DNA of 64,000 nt from Sialis fuliginosa (lineage: Eukaryota > Arthropoda > Insecta > Megaloptera > Sialidae). The stretch lies in NCBI GenBank assembly GCA_961205875.1, contig OY540816.1:9682701-9746700 (forward strand), read 5' to 3'. A program made the position numbers and the translations under genes. Below, one piece after another: positions 47,930-59,017 of this stretch (position 1 is its first letter; each line of letters begins with the position of its first letter). The notes under the pieces are model-generated. The model ran no database searches, was not told the origin of the DNA, and saw only the letters and a program-made list of their open reading frames with translations.

Positions 47930-48152
47930 GTAGTATTTAAGCGCGCAATATTTTATATACTTTAAGCATTAAATATATTGTATTTGAGCAATAATATTTT
48001 TAATTCTGAGCATTTTACTAAACATTAAGTGTGACATTAAAAAAACATTTTCCGTATTGAGAATTAAAATTTCGTTTTGCGCACTAATATTTACGTTCGT
48101 TATTATTGTATAATTTAATTTAATATACTTTAATTCCCCCCCCCCCCCCCCA
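47930..48152 (+). repeat. Repeat D copy 2, ending at a 16-C tract
   Basis: AGGGTAGTATTTAAGCGCGC, TTAAATATATTGTATTTGAG and TTTCGTTTTGCGCACTAATA align to 35055-35290. The right boundary is a run of 16 C (48136-48151), the longest C run in the window. Confidence 0.8.
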
Positions 48153-48456
48153 AATATAATAAAATAAAATTTTCTTTAATGTGAATGTAAATTTAAATCA
48201 TCAAAACACTAATATTTTTAGTTCTGATTTAAAATAATCATCTATATGTGAGGAGTCGAGAAATAAACCCGGAAATCTTCCATTTTAGTCAAGTGGGCAT
48301 TACTGGTTTTGCTTTTAAACTGTAATTAACTTGTAATTTTGTATACTTTCTAGCAAAAGATATTTCATTTTATAAAATTGTAAAATAATTTCAAACATAC
48401 CCCTAGCTTAAATCATTATTTCTTTTATGGAAACAAACAAACACTACGTTAATATT

Positions 48457-49015
48457 CCAGGTGTTCAAAATCAAACGTTACGAATTTTTCAGACAAGAGT
48501 TACTTAGATTGGGGGTAACAATAACATATTTTATATTTGTAAGTGTTTTATATTTTTCCAATGGTAACTATATTTTTTTAATGAGAACTTTTTTAAGACC
48601 CTTTGGTCTTACGTAAAAAAAAATAATAAAAAATTTTGTTTGAAACATTTTTTAACCCGAGACGATATAAAAAAAAATTTATAATAAAAAAGTCAAGAAA
48701 AAATGTATAAATATATGGTTATTGCAGTTTTTATTGTAATTTTTCTCTAAATTAATTTATTTTATTTGACAAAACTTGTGTTCGTTACATTTTTACTAGA
48801 AAAATTTTATTAATCGCCTCGGGTTAAAAATTGTATCTTAATTTTCCACACAGAATCAGACCCTTAAAACTTAAATATAATTTCACATTTAAAAATCAAA
48901 GTAACCATAAAAATTAAATTAGAATACTGCCCTCTCCAAACTAAAAAAAATTGTCTGAAAAGATTTCCTGTAAGCAGCTTAATTTTTTAAATAAAAATAT
49001 AACACCCAGTATATT
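48457..49015. repeat. Foldback element 5 (old)
   Basis: CCAGGTGTTCAAAATC at the left versus AACACCCAGTATA at the right. Matching inner blocks are TTTTTCAGACAA / TTGTCTGAAAA, TAAGACCCTTTGG / CAGACCCTTAAA and TTAACCCGAGACGAT / ATCGCCTCGGGTTAA near the centre (about 48736). Identity is lower than in the other foldbacks. Confidence 0.65.
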
Positions 49016-50440
49016 GTACCAATATTCAATAAAATAAAATTTTTAGTAACACTGCCTTATACGACACTTCTGAATAATTTATTCGAAAATGGTTTCAGAG
49101 TGGTATAGGTGTAAGTTATTTTTATATTGTCTAAAGCTTTGATATCGTTTTTATTCTAAATGTTATTCATGCAAGTATTTTTATCCAGCCCTGTTTAAAA
49201 TAAAAATAGACTGACAATTGGCATGTCTTCTTTTTGTTATTTATTACATCTTTCTAAATATCCTCCTACTTTTTCAAACTACTTTATAATCTTTTTAAAA
49301 TCATTTCTAATTAATTAGTTTATTTATACTTCATCTCAATTTCACGCAGATTTAATATTGCCTACACATGTATATAAACATATATGAACAAATAAGAATA
49401 TATTTAGTTTTATCAAGAAAAGGTAAATTATATTAACCCATTTTTGTACCTTTACATAAAATTTTCCTACAATACGCTTTACATATATGTACATTATACT
49501 ATGTTTTTAATTATCATATTTTATTTTTCTATAAATAGCGTGTAAAGCATGAAGTATAAAAATTCCGAAATAAAATAATAAATCTTTAGCAATTTATATT
49601 TTTTATATTGCAAAAAACTATATCGTTATAAAATAAGTTGATGAATATGTATATCGTATATGTATTTTTATGCTTCATATTTACATTTAAGAATAATAAT
49701 TTTGTTTATTAAATGTAATAAAAAGAATACTATACCTTATAAATTAGTTCAATATAAAAACCATACTATGGTAATTTCTGAACTGAATATTTTCTTCAGT
49801 TGGTTTATTCGCATAATTATATTAATATTTGTATTAACAATCTTATTATAACATATAAAAATACAAAAATACAATATTATTATCAAAACAAAGAGAAAAA
49901 TAAAATTTGGTTGCTGCGTTTTTTTAGTATTGAAATTAATAAATAAAAAAAATATTCAAGAATGATATCAAATTTCAATAAAACTTTTAACATATTTACC
50001 TTGTTATCTGTTAAATGATTTTATAATATTAAAATGATTCATACGGTAATTTTGAGAAAAAAAGGTGCAATTAAAACGATTATTTTAATGATATGTATGT
50101 AGTTCTACATGTATATAATTAGATGTATATTGCCTATGCATGTTTATGTATATTTAAGTATTTATTTAAAAGTTAAGTACAGCTCTTAAGATTTCGTTTA
50201 TTATTTTTTATATTTAATTTTTTTAGGTTACATATACAAATGTATATATTTATATATAATTGTATATACATATATATAGTATATCTTTAAGTGTGTTATT
50301 TAGAATTTATTATTTTGTTTTCGCTTTGGTTTGGCATTAAGATCTATTGGTAAGACTATTTCTGTTTTAAACACTCACACAAGAAATTAAATTGTACACC
50401 CACGTATTATAATTATGTATTAACAATATCAAACATGTTC
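49016..50440. other. AT-rich DNA without recognisable gene
   Basis: No repeat end or motif recognised; abundant TATATGTATATA words. Confidence 0.5.
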
Positions 50441-50454
50441 ATATTCACCTGTGA

Positions 50455-50740
50455 GTTATTAATCGTATCTAACCCCAACGAAAGCTGATGTCTGTCACAC
50501 ATACTCACACACTCGCACGCACATACACACTCGCACGCACACACACACACACGCACGACACAACAACAACAAAACAACACACAATCGGTGTACCCTTTCG
50601 GCACGGAAATAAAATAAAAACAGAAACGATCAGTTCACGACATTGTGACACACGCTCGATTAGTTCGTAAGTACGAGTACTTTAACCATGATTTGGTCCA
50701 CGTTACGCGTTTGACATTCTCATTCGAAGCCGAGCTCTCA
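50455..50740 (-). other. Possible untranslated first exon (minus strand)
   Basis: Next to the CpG block. On the minus strand the region carries TTTTGTTGTTGTTGTG and a (TG)n/GCGTGTG run, a composition often seen in long insect 5' UTRs, and ends with CACAG|GTGAAT at about 50450, a plausible splice donor. On the plus strand a donor-like C|GTAAGT at about 50669 offers the opposite reading. Direction is therefore unresolved and there is no coding evidence. Confidence 0.3.
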
Positions 50741-50950
50741 AATCTATCTAAATATAATAATAGAATGGGGACTCGCGACTGCCCGACACCGTTCCCCGCA
50801 GTCGCGCGCGCGCGCGGCGCCTACCCTTCCCTCGCACCGCCGCGTTGACCGTACGACGCTGGCGTCACACTGCGCATGCGTTAGCGTCGCCGTCGTTACT
50901 ACCCCGACGCGTGCGCAACCGCGTGTAATTTGCCTGAAGCTCACTCGATC
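50741..50950. promoter_or_regulatory. CpG-rich promoter candidate
   Basis: About 200 bp far richer in G+C and CpG than anything else here (GTCGCGCGCGCGCGCGGCGC, CGCCGTCGTTACTACCCCGA). It holds an NRF-1-like palindrome CTGCGCATGCGTT (50870-50882), a second GTGCGCAACCGCG (about 50911), and a CRE-like TGGCGTCAC (about 50860). AT-rich TATAATAATAG lies at the left edge (50754). Unmethylated CpG blocks with NRF-1-type sites typically mark housekeeping or neural gene promoters. The neighbouring gene is not visible. Short frames across it look like chance. Confidence 0.5.
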
Positions 50951-51047
50951 ATGCTGTACTGTTTTTGTTCCTAAATGATTGACAATAGACTACGTGATCT
51001 GATCATTAACTTCTTGTCGCATATAATTAATGTTCACTTTATAATAA

Positions 51048-51930
51048 ACTAGCTGGGCCCACGCGGCTTCGCTCGCGTAGACTACGGAATTATTGTTTAG
51101 GATTTTTGAAAAATATAGTTTAATTAATTAAGTACAAACACGATTAGTTATTATTGTAATAATAATTTATCAATACCTAAATTACCTAACAAAAACGAAT
51201 CAGAAGAAAAAAGTACAAATAATTTGTGTTCTGTTTAAATTTAAATGTTAATTATTGAAAACAAAATTAACTCAAACGTCAGCCGAGGGACTCCGAATAT
51301 CTACCGAACGTAAGCGAATCCAGTCTGATGTACATCGCTTCGATGCGGCACGACACCATACATTTAAAATGTTACCTTTATAAATATATTTTAAGATATT
51401 TTCTAAACTATACGACCAAATTGGATGCTGTAAATGGCAAACTATATCTACATTAAGTACTTATGACGATGAAATCATTTATTTCGATAAGGATTAATGT
51501 TTTGCAGGTCATAAGTCCATGTAAACAAAACCCAAATATTTTATGTTTTTTTTGTAACATAAAAGCAGTCATTGTGGCTTAAATATAAAAGTTAGACATA
51601 TCGTGTCGCTGACTTAATTGTAGAACTTTTGATTCTACACAATTCTTTAATACATTATTTTGTTCTATATTGAACGGTTTAGGCAGCGTATTACAAAACA
51701 GCGCGCCGACGGCAAAATTTTTTCCGACTTGATTTACTATTATCGTCACTGCTTTGTTGTTATGTTACCTAACGTAAAAAAATATAGCCTATAACCTGGC
51801 CAGAGAACGTACCTATGAATTAAAAAAAAAACTCGTAAATCGGATAAGTGGTTCTCGAGTGATAAGGTAACTAACGGACAGACAGACAGACAGACAGAGA
51901 GACGTTGAGCTTTATATATATTAAGGATTA
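51048..51930 (+). mobile_element. RTE-like non-autonomous retroposon (0.88 kb)
   Basis: Starts ACTAGCTGGGCCCACGCGGC followed by TTCGCTCGCGTAG, and ends with GACAGACAGACAGACAGAGA then CTTTATATATATTAAGGATT. Start and tail match the common insect pattern ACTAGCTGTGCCCGCGGCTTCG...(GACA)n...TATATTAAGGAT. 23195-23540 is a related piece in reverse. No reverse transcriptase frame, so it is a deleted or SINE-like copy. Family name is inference. Confidence 0.75.
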
Positions 51931-52307
51931 TGAATAGAACATTTTGATTTGTGTGTTATATTTAAAATGTTTGTTTGGTGCTATCAATAATTGAAATAAC
52001 GTGATCCTATGTTAAAATCACAACATTTCATCATCTATTACGCTCTGTCCACATTCTAAAAGTTATTATTTAAATTGTATATCCCAAAAGATTCAACCCG
52101 TAACTAGAATAAATGAAATCCGAGATTGACTTATAATTAGCATCATACGTGAATATGCTGATTTATACATATAACGATTTTACTAATTCAAAATTTATTA
52201 CAACTGTGCTTATTAATATTTTTTAACATAGATTTAGATTATCTTTTGGGATGAATTTTTTATTAAAAATATATTAATTAAATATTATTAAATCCGTTTT
52301 TAAATTA

Positions 52308-52455
52308 CAGTAATCCCTCTATTTACGCGGTTAATTGGTTCCATGAAAAAGCGCGTTAACGAAGCAATTGAAACTGCTTCATTACGTTGTGTTTTAAAAG
52401 TCTTTCTACCCTTTTCAAATTTAATAATAAATCTCCGTAAATGGAAGGATTACTG
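52308..52455. mobile_element. Pogo/Tigger-type MITE (148 bp)
   Basis: CAGTAATCCCTCTATTTACG and CGTAAATGGAAGGATTACTG are inverted with two mismatches; TA precedes the left end and CA follows the right. The inner GCGGTTAATTGGTTCCATGA ... GCGCG wording is characteristic of Tigger/pogo MITE subterminal DNA. Non-coding. Confidence 0.82.
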
Positions 52456-53468
52456 CATTCTATACTATTAATATCATGCAATTCTAGGTACTAACTATAT
52501 TTCCAGAGTCTCGTGAAAGTCTCCTGCCTCGATCGCCCTGAAGTACATTCCTATCTATCCGTCCATTAATCCTTGTCTGGTGATAAAATGTGATGTCCTT
52601 ACTGACTTAATTTAAATATGTATTATACATACATAATTGATCACATATATTTGATATTAACCCCAGAAAAATTATATTCTATTACTTTTCAGTAAATATA
52701 TAAAATCAATTAAAAATTAGTCATGCAAAAATTCATGAAATGTACACTGTCGTAATAAGGCGTTGGCATGGCATTGGCATTGGGGAAGTTGCCAAGAGAC
52801 GGTTGTAGTTGTAAAAGGGTACTAACATGAAGAAAGAATAATGTATTTTAGTTATGTTTGTATATATGTGCATACCAGAACTAAAATATATTAGATATAA
52901 AAGTAAAAATAAAATGATATTAATAAACACAATTCAATCTATTAGCACACATATTATGCTGTCAGGAACGTTTTTAAGGCTTTGGCTGCCTCTTTTAATT
53001 ATAAAAAGTCCGTTTTTTTAATTTCAAATTAGTATATACAATAATATACATATAACATAGATATAGAGGCATGGGCTGCGCACGAGAAAGAAAATACTTT
53101 TTTACACTCATTTTTCAATAGGAAAAACATAGACATATAGAATCAGATGCACAGCTCATGCTTTGTGTCTCTGCAATCATTTTTTAATTGGTTATATTTT
53201 TTTGTCATATTTCAAATTCATTTAAAATTACTTACATTGACATTTCTTAAGTACTCATGTCAGTAATATTAATAAGTAAAAGTTGTAAATTTAAGACATT
53301 CTTTTATTTTCGACGTTTTTTCCATTCCAGACCGCGCTATTTACTTGTTATTATTATCTCATATTTATAAATAGAGCACGGTAAATCACTAGGTAAAAAT
53401 GGTATTTGAAAAATAATTTTTAATTACAACATTATTCCCAGTGCTATTTTTTTATAATACATTTTTTA
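52456..53468. other. AT-rich DNA without recognisable gene
   Basis: A GC-richer patch TCTCGTGAAAGTCTCCTGCC ... GATCGCCCTGAAGTAC at 52507-52545 has no motif. No gene supported. Confidence 0.45.
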
Positions 53469-53801
53469 TGTCCGTTATTATAAAGTAGCTCTCAAAATTT
53501 GCTAGCATGCAAGCACTCCCAAATAGTGTATTAATTCTGTACTAGTATCTATAGATTAGCTATGGAATTTAGAGCAGTGGTACTTCAACTAATTGTAACA
53601 CAGTTGGCGAGTTTAACCGTACAAATTAATTTTCATAATATCACCACTGTTTTAATACTGTTAGTGTTTACATACCACGCGTTCGCAAAAACTGTCAAAC
53701 ATTTAATGAAACTTAAAGAGAACTGTCAGATATGTTTGAAACCTCATTTGGAAGTGCTTGCAAGCCAGCAAATTTTGCTAGCTCGTTTATAATACTAGAC
53801 A
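53469..53801 (+). mobile_element. MITE-B copy (reference orientation, 333 bp)
   Basis: TGTCCGTTATTATAAAGTAG ... AGCTCGTTTATAATACTAGACA. Reverse-complement alignment with 24930-25214 covers nearly its whole length; the right third matches 9363-9459. The 76-codon frame 53562-53792 is interrupted in the other copies, so it is not a gene. Confidence 0.88.
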
Positions 53802-53803
53802 TT

Positions 53804-54386
53804 ATTTTTTTATTATCTAAATTTTCTACTTGCCAGCTCAAAAAATTGTGTCAATTGGACCTGTCAAATATAATTATATATTAAATAAAAACTAAAAAAT
53901 ATAAAACCCTAATGCGACTGCAAGAGTCTTACTGTAATCAACACAAAAGCTGCAAATCTTCTTAAATTAATTAAAGGCAAAAACATATTAGGAATCAAAT
54001 TAAGTTAAATTCGTCTAAAATGCTCAGAAGATAGTTAACACAGCTAAATAGAAAATACTTGCTTTCAATTACTTTAAGTAGCTGAACACATCATTAAGCG
54101 AATGCAGCATTGCTATTTAAAAGAGTTAATGATTCTATGAAAAAACTGCTATAATTCTTCATTCTACAAAGCCCGCAGTTTTCTTTATTGCTTATTACCA
54201 TATAGTATATTTTATAGTTGTCTATTAAAGAAGGATGCAATCATTTTAAGAGGAGTAAAATTTTATACGTTTTAAAAATTCATTTTATGTTCTACACACA
54301 TATATTTATATTATTTTATATTTTATAAGGGACCAAGAAGAAACAGGATAACTTGGCACAAATTATCTGGGCCCAGTAGTTCATAA
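53804..54386. other. AT-rich DNA without recognisable gene
   Basis: Nothing recognised. Confidence 0.5.
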
Positions 54387-54394
54387 GGCCTTAA

Positions 54395-54712
54395 CAGTGG
54401 CGTAGATAGATTTTTACGATGGGGGGCGATATGACAAGTGGTGACTGAGGGGCCTCTAAAATATGTGAAAAAAAATAATTAAAATTGAATTACCTTTTTT
54501 TTTTTTTGATCATCTAATCTGTATTTAGTTTACTTTTTTTATTACTAAAAAAAAAAACTGAAGACCTTTTTTTTACTTTTAATTTACCAAATTTTTCCTA
54601 TTTACTATTTTGTTCATACTTGGGAATTAAAAAAAAATATCTTTGAATTTTCTCTAACTAAACTCATGGGGGGTGATTGATCATCTTAATCACCCCCCTA
54701 TCTACGCCACTG
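54395..54712. mobile_element. hAT MITE with perfect 8-bp target duplication (318 bp)
   Basis: CAGTGGCGTAGATAG and CTATCTACGCCACTG are perfect 15-bp inverted ends. GGCCTTAA flanks both sides (54387-54394, 54713-54720). GGGGGGCGAT and TCACCCCCC boxes sit just inside. Non-coding, probably a recent insertion given intact ends and duplication. Confidence 0.95.
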
Positions 54713-54803
54713 GGCCTTAATGGTTATTGATTATTTCTAACACCCATTAGAAAAAGTGAATCAAAAATATTAATGATATAATAATTTAATAGGTACTATA
54801 AAC

Positions 54804-55076
54804 CAGGCCTGCACAACTCAAAATGTAAAAGGTAAAAGTAATACTTTATGAAAAACTTGTGCAGGCCGAAAGAAAATAGGACAGGGGGGAAAGGTATTAA
54901 GAAAATAATAATATTATTTAATTATTTAAAATTAAATAAATATTTATATTATTTTTCTGTATATATGTATACATTTCGTAATATTATAAATCAATAAGCT
55001 AGGGAATATTATTTTTAATTTATAATATTATGAATTTTCACCAAAGTCTTCGCGGGCCGTATGTTGTACAGGCCTG
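54804..55076. mobile_element. hAT-like MITE with CAGGCCTG ends (273 bp)
   Basis: CAGGCCTGCACAAC and GTTGTACAGGCCTG are inverted with one mismatch. A second CTTGTGCAGGCCG word lies inside at 54856. CTATAAAC before and CTATAGAAC shortly after may be a damaged target duplication, separated by an extra CCTG. Non-coding. Confidence 0.75.
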
Positions 55077-55372
55077 CCTGCTATAGAACAATGATTCTCA
55101 AACAAAGTCCTGCAAATACATAATTGGTTTAATATGAAATGTAAAATAAAATGTCATGTCCTATTTGACGATTTATAATTTTCTTGATAATGTTTTGTAA
55201 ATTTATCGTTAAATTAAAAATACTTTTTTATCTGGCAAATAATGTACCTGTACGTAAATAATTTTTAAGTAAATACTACAAATATTACTATTTGTAATTG
55301 TTCTTATGTATGTATACTTGGGTGGGTCGAAAATATTAAATTTTCGCGGATCGTATCGTAATACTGCACAAA

Positions 55373-55686
55373 AGTTGCTACTCATTAATACAAGTAATAT
55401 CTTCAGATCGCGCAAATGAGTTCAGGGTTTCAAAAGTTTAACTAAAAGTGATTTTTTTGAAAATGTTAAAAAAATTTTAACTGGTCAGATTTTGATGAAA
55501 AAGGGTCGCATGTATTTCTTTGATGACAATTATTTAAAAGAAAATCGCCAGAGGCGTAAAAGTGAGGGGTCAAGGAGATTCGTTTTAGACAAATCACTTT
55601 TTTGTCAAACTTTTGTGCGATCTGAAGATATTGATCGATTTCATAAAAAAATTGCGACATTATGCTTGTATTATTGAGTAGCAACT
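55373..55686. mobile_element. MITE with AGTTGCTACTC ends (314 bp)
   Basis: AGTTGCTACTCATTAATACA and TGTATTATTGAGTAGCAACT are inverted with one mismatch. Inner arms repeat AATATCTTCAGATCGCGCAAA / TTTGTGCGATCTGAAGATATT after an offset. Overlapping frames on both strands are inverted-repeat shadows. Confidence 0.85.
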
Positions 55687-55689
55687 GTG

Positions 55690-55906
55690 CTTAATTATTT
55701 ATTAAAGTACTTAATTAAAGTGCCTAAGTATTATTGTAAAATTATTAAATTACATATATATGAATGTATTGTACTTAAGTTCTAAGTACAATTACATAAA
55801 GTATGTATTTCTGTTTGTACGTAACTACATTTTTTCACTAATGTATTTATATAGAGTAATTGTACTTGTATTTGTAAGTATTTTTTTGTAATTGTGTACA
55901 GCTCTG
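55690..55906 (+). mobile_element. hAT-like AGTACTTGTAC-rich element, right part
   Basis: AAAGTACTT, GTACTTAAGTTCTAAGTAC and GTAATTGTACTTGTA words, ending TAATTGTGTACAGCTCTG, the inverse of the start at 7168. The left tip appears cut by the MITE ending at 55686. Non-coding. Confidence 0.7.
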
Positions 55907-56095
55907 AGCTAGCATTTATTATTTATGTACCTACCATGAATCCAAAATACTATGAAAATGTATTTTTATTAAATTTATACTTAAAAAAAAGCATGAATAG
56001 ATGTACTTCTCTATTGCTCATCTTATAATCTATACAAACATAATTGAATTTGTATTGATAATGCATTGTACTTATCCAATTTAATTCCAACAACG

Positions 56096-56208
56096 TTATA
56101 TCTCAGCTTGAGAATCTAGGAGCCGCGCCGGTGTAATTTCATTACTGTCTGGAACTACAAAATAACCTAAAAATCCAGTCGCCACAATTCTTGGTTGCCG
56201 CTGACGAC
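56096..56208 (-). CDS. Candidate terminal coding exon, unknown protein
   Basis: On the minus strand, after the acceptor-like TTGTCGCCAG (AG at 56210-56209), an open segment encodes RQRQPRIVATGFLGYFVVPD then SNEITPARLLDSQAEI and a TAA. Its composition is balanced and codons use G/C third positions unlike the surrounding A/T-biased frames. An AATAAA lies about 115 bases downstream on the same strand. I do not recognise the protein. The polypyrimidine tract is weak, and the piece is only about 37 codons, so a lost repeat or chance frame is possible. Confidence 0.3.
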
Positions 56209-56379
56209 CTGGCGACAACATTACAACATAGTACAATATAAATGTATGGTATTGTACAGACGTTCTCAAAATGTAGAATCGTTTCATAAAATAATAAATC
56301 ACAGTTTTTTTTAATATTCGTCACTCATTTATTTATTTTTCAAAAAAGTATACATTTATACATTTTACAAACAAGTATA

Positions 56380-56887
56380 AGGTACTGGCACCAGTTATGG
56401 CCGCTATAAGAGCAAGGTTTACTGTGGTTTACTGATTGACGGACTTATTTTTTGTAATTCTCATGAACTCATGTTACTAATAAAACAAGTAACTCTTTAT
56501 TTAATCAATTTAATTACCTAGGTCCACAAATATAGTTTTTTTAGTAAATGGATAAAGTAAAACCAGTAATGAGCACGCAGTGATGGACACTTGCTAATTA
56601 TTACAAAATGATAAGTACTACGACACAAAAGATATAAAAGAATGAATCGTCAAATTTTAAACAATATAAAGCAGTTGCTATAATAAATATAATAATTAAT
56701 TAATAAATTATACTAATAATTAGTTTAAATGTCCACCATTTTGATACCTACTGGCCGATTGTCATCAAATTACGCTGTAAGACAGTTAAATGTATATAGA
56801 TTAACATTCAGAAATGGTAGTAATAAAATATCTACAAATATTTCAGTACATTTAATTAAAAAATAGCCAAAACTGGTGCCAGTACCT
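56380..56887 (+). mobile_element. MITE-A copy 3 (complete, 508 bp)
   Basis: AGGTACTGGCACCAGTTATG and the inverse right end AAACTGGTGCCAGTACCT form a terminal repeat of about 22 bp with one mismatch. TA lies immediately outside each end (56378-56379, 56888-56889). It is the best-preserved copy and defines the family ends. Internal GCCGCTATAAGAGCAAGG and GTACTACGACACAAAAGATA are shared by the other copies. Non-coding. Confidence 0.92.
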
Positions 56888-56889
56888 TA

Positions 56890-57689
56890 TCTTATAATAT
56901 AAAATATTATAAATAAGTAACTAATTAAAATGTCAAAAAATTGGCTAAAACATTCCTGCAGATATGGCAAAGAATGAAATATAAACAATGCTTTTATATT
57001 ATTTTTAAAACTATTGTATGTTAGCTTTCTTAAATTTTATGTAGACAGATTTTTCATTTTCTTTTTAAAAACGATGTTATGAACTTATCGTAGCATAATA
57101 CAAATTGGGTCATAATATCTAATAAAACGTAAATATCCGTTAAACGACAATATCCTATCTTTACTTAAAAGACTTTTATTTAGTTTATATACCACATTAC
57201 TTTTCATAATATATTCCAACATTGAAAACTGTAAATCAGTGGTGATTGTAAAAAAAAACGTTTTACATGTGTTTAGTCTTTACCGTAAGCTATTTTGTAA
57301 AAGTCTACAATAATGACGACAAAAACCGAATAAGTCCTCATGTTATACGTGTATATAGACAAAATATACAGATACTTATCGACATTGTTTTCTGCTTCTG
57401 ATTAATCTTGCAGCTCGCAGTTTCTTTGGATGTCTAGACATAAATAATATCTTATTTGTTTCATGAAAATAGTTTTCTCACCACTGTTATAAACGAAGTG
57501 ATATATGTAAAATAAAAATAAAACATTATTCGATGTATGTTTTTTTTTAATCCTCATACGTTAAGCACCCGAGTGCGGTCAATACAATAAAGCAGTGATA
57601 CTAAAACTCTTCGAACGTGAATTTGTAAAAAAAAAACTACATTTCGTATACATATACCTAAACATAACCCTATATATATTTTTTAAATG
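56890..57689. other. AT-rich DNA without recognisable gene
   Basis: Nothing recognised. Confidence 0.5.
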
Positions 57690-58230
57690 TCAAGTGCGAG
57701 TCGGACCTCACGTTCTAGTGTCCCGTACCGTATAGTTTTTCAATTTATTTCTGTTAATTTAATTTACTTTTAACAAAGTTAAGAACACATTAAAAAACTG
57801 ATGGTTTCAAATATATTATATATTTTTATTTTGAATTATTTTTGAAAAATAAACGTAAGTGTGACGAGTGCTGATTATTTTCTTGTAATCTCGGCATCAT
57901 TATAAATATACTTGCTTAGATTTTTCTCACTATAACATTCGGGGGATTTTTTAATTTTTACAATTTTTTTGATTGCCAAACAGAGATTTTAATAAGAAGA
58001 AAACGTTTAAATAGTTAAATTCCTTGAATTTTCAACTTTCATTTGATATCTCACACGCTAGAATTGAATTAAAAAAATGTTAACCCATTCCTCCCCTAAG
58101 CACCAGAAACTTATTTTTTTTTATAACTATTATTTGTCCACCATTTATTATAATCATGCCAAATCTCTGCTGTCTAGCTCAAACGATTCAGTAGCTAGAA
58201 ATCTGTGACAGACAGACAGACACAGTGTTG
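57690..58230 (+). mobile_element. RTE-like retroposon remnant
   Basis: AAGTGCGAGTCGGACCTCAC and GTCCCGTACCGTATAG at the left, then ATGCCAAATCTCTGCTGTCT and GTGACAGACAGACAGACAC at the right. This word order (AAGTGCGAGTCGGAC...GGTTCCGTA...GTGACAGACAGACAG) is widespread in insect non-LTR-derived repeats. 63735-63765 (CTACGGAACCCTATCATGTG) is a related scrap. No coding frame. Confidence 0.55.
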
Positions 58231-58322
58231 ATTCTATAAGTGTTTCTTTTTTGATTTCCGTAAGATACAGTAAGAATAAATCGTTAATGAAATACTGGAA
58301 AATAAAACAATTTTCACATATA

Positions 58323-58695
58323 CAGGTTGTCCCGTAAACATATCGACAATCTTTCAATTTCTTTGTATTCATTAACTAATTTGAAACATTTTTCATTATT
58401 TGTAAATTTTTCTAAAAATTAATCCTATAGGCATATTGGATACCCCTAGAACAGAATAATATGGATTTTCGTAGATTGTCCTCTTTACAACTTTTGATCA
58501 GCACACTTTCAAGTATCATTTATACAAAAAAATTCAATAAAAAAGCAAAATTAATTGCTTTTGTGCGGGGTCTTTTCTTTTACTCTATTGATACATCGGC
58601 TCATTTGCGGACATGGGTTTATTAACAAAAAGTGATTTTTTTTAATGTTCTTGACAACTCCTGAAAGTTTGTCGGTATATTTACGAGACACTCTG
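58323..58695. mobile_element. MITE with CAGGTTGTCCCGTAAA ends (373 bp)
   Basis: CAGGTTGTCCCGTAAACATA and the inverted right end TATATTTACGAGACACTCTG, with TGAAAG/CTTTCA continuing the match. TA flanks both sides. Ends resemble the GGGTGTCC-type foldbacks at 10435 and 19982. Non-coding. Confidence 0.82.
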
Positions 58696-59017
58696 TATAT
58701 AAGTACTGTATTATGTACCTAGATACAGAAATGATTCAAATAATTTGATTATACTATTTCATTAACAATGCCAGCAATACTCAAACTTTTGTGTCAATTT
58801 AGAGAGACTTTACAACCTTTATAAGAAAGGTTCAATATCGCCAGGATTGGCTGAATTAAATCATGCCTTAAACTATTATTTTATTCAATATATTTATTCC
58901 TGTATCTACTTTATATTTTCTATTTTATTTGTATTGACTTCTATCTATAAAATAAAATACATAATAATTTTCTATTAAAAAATACACCATTCATTTAAAA
59001 AGAACTTATGTTATATT
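58696..59017. other. AT-rich spacer
   Basis: Nothing recognised. Confidence 0.5.

Noticed and set aside
50500..50560. Z-DNA-forming (CA)n run as a specific regulatory site.
   Set aside because: A plain dinucleotide microsatellite; no evidence beyond proximity to the CpG block.
50413..50944. Cys/Val-rich and Thr/His-rich open frames near the CpG block.
   Set aside because: They arise from the (CA)n microsatellite and CpG-rich DNA; no evidence of translation.
53562..53792. 76-codon open frame.
   Set aside because: Lies within MITE-B; the other copies do not keep the frame.
55466..55684. Facing open frames on both strands.
   Set aside because: Mirror translation of a MITE with inverted arms.
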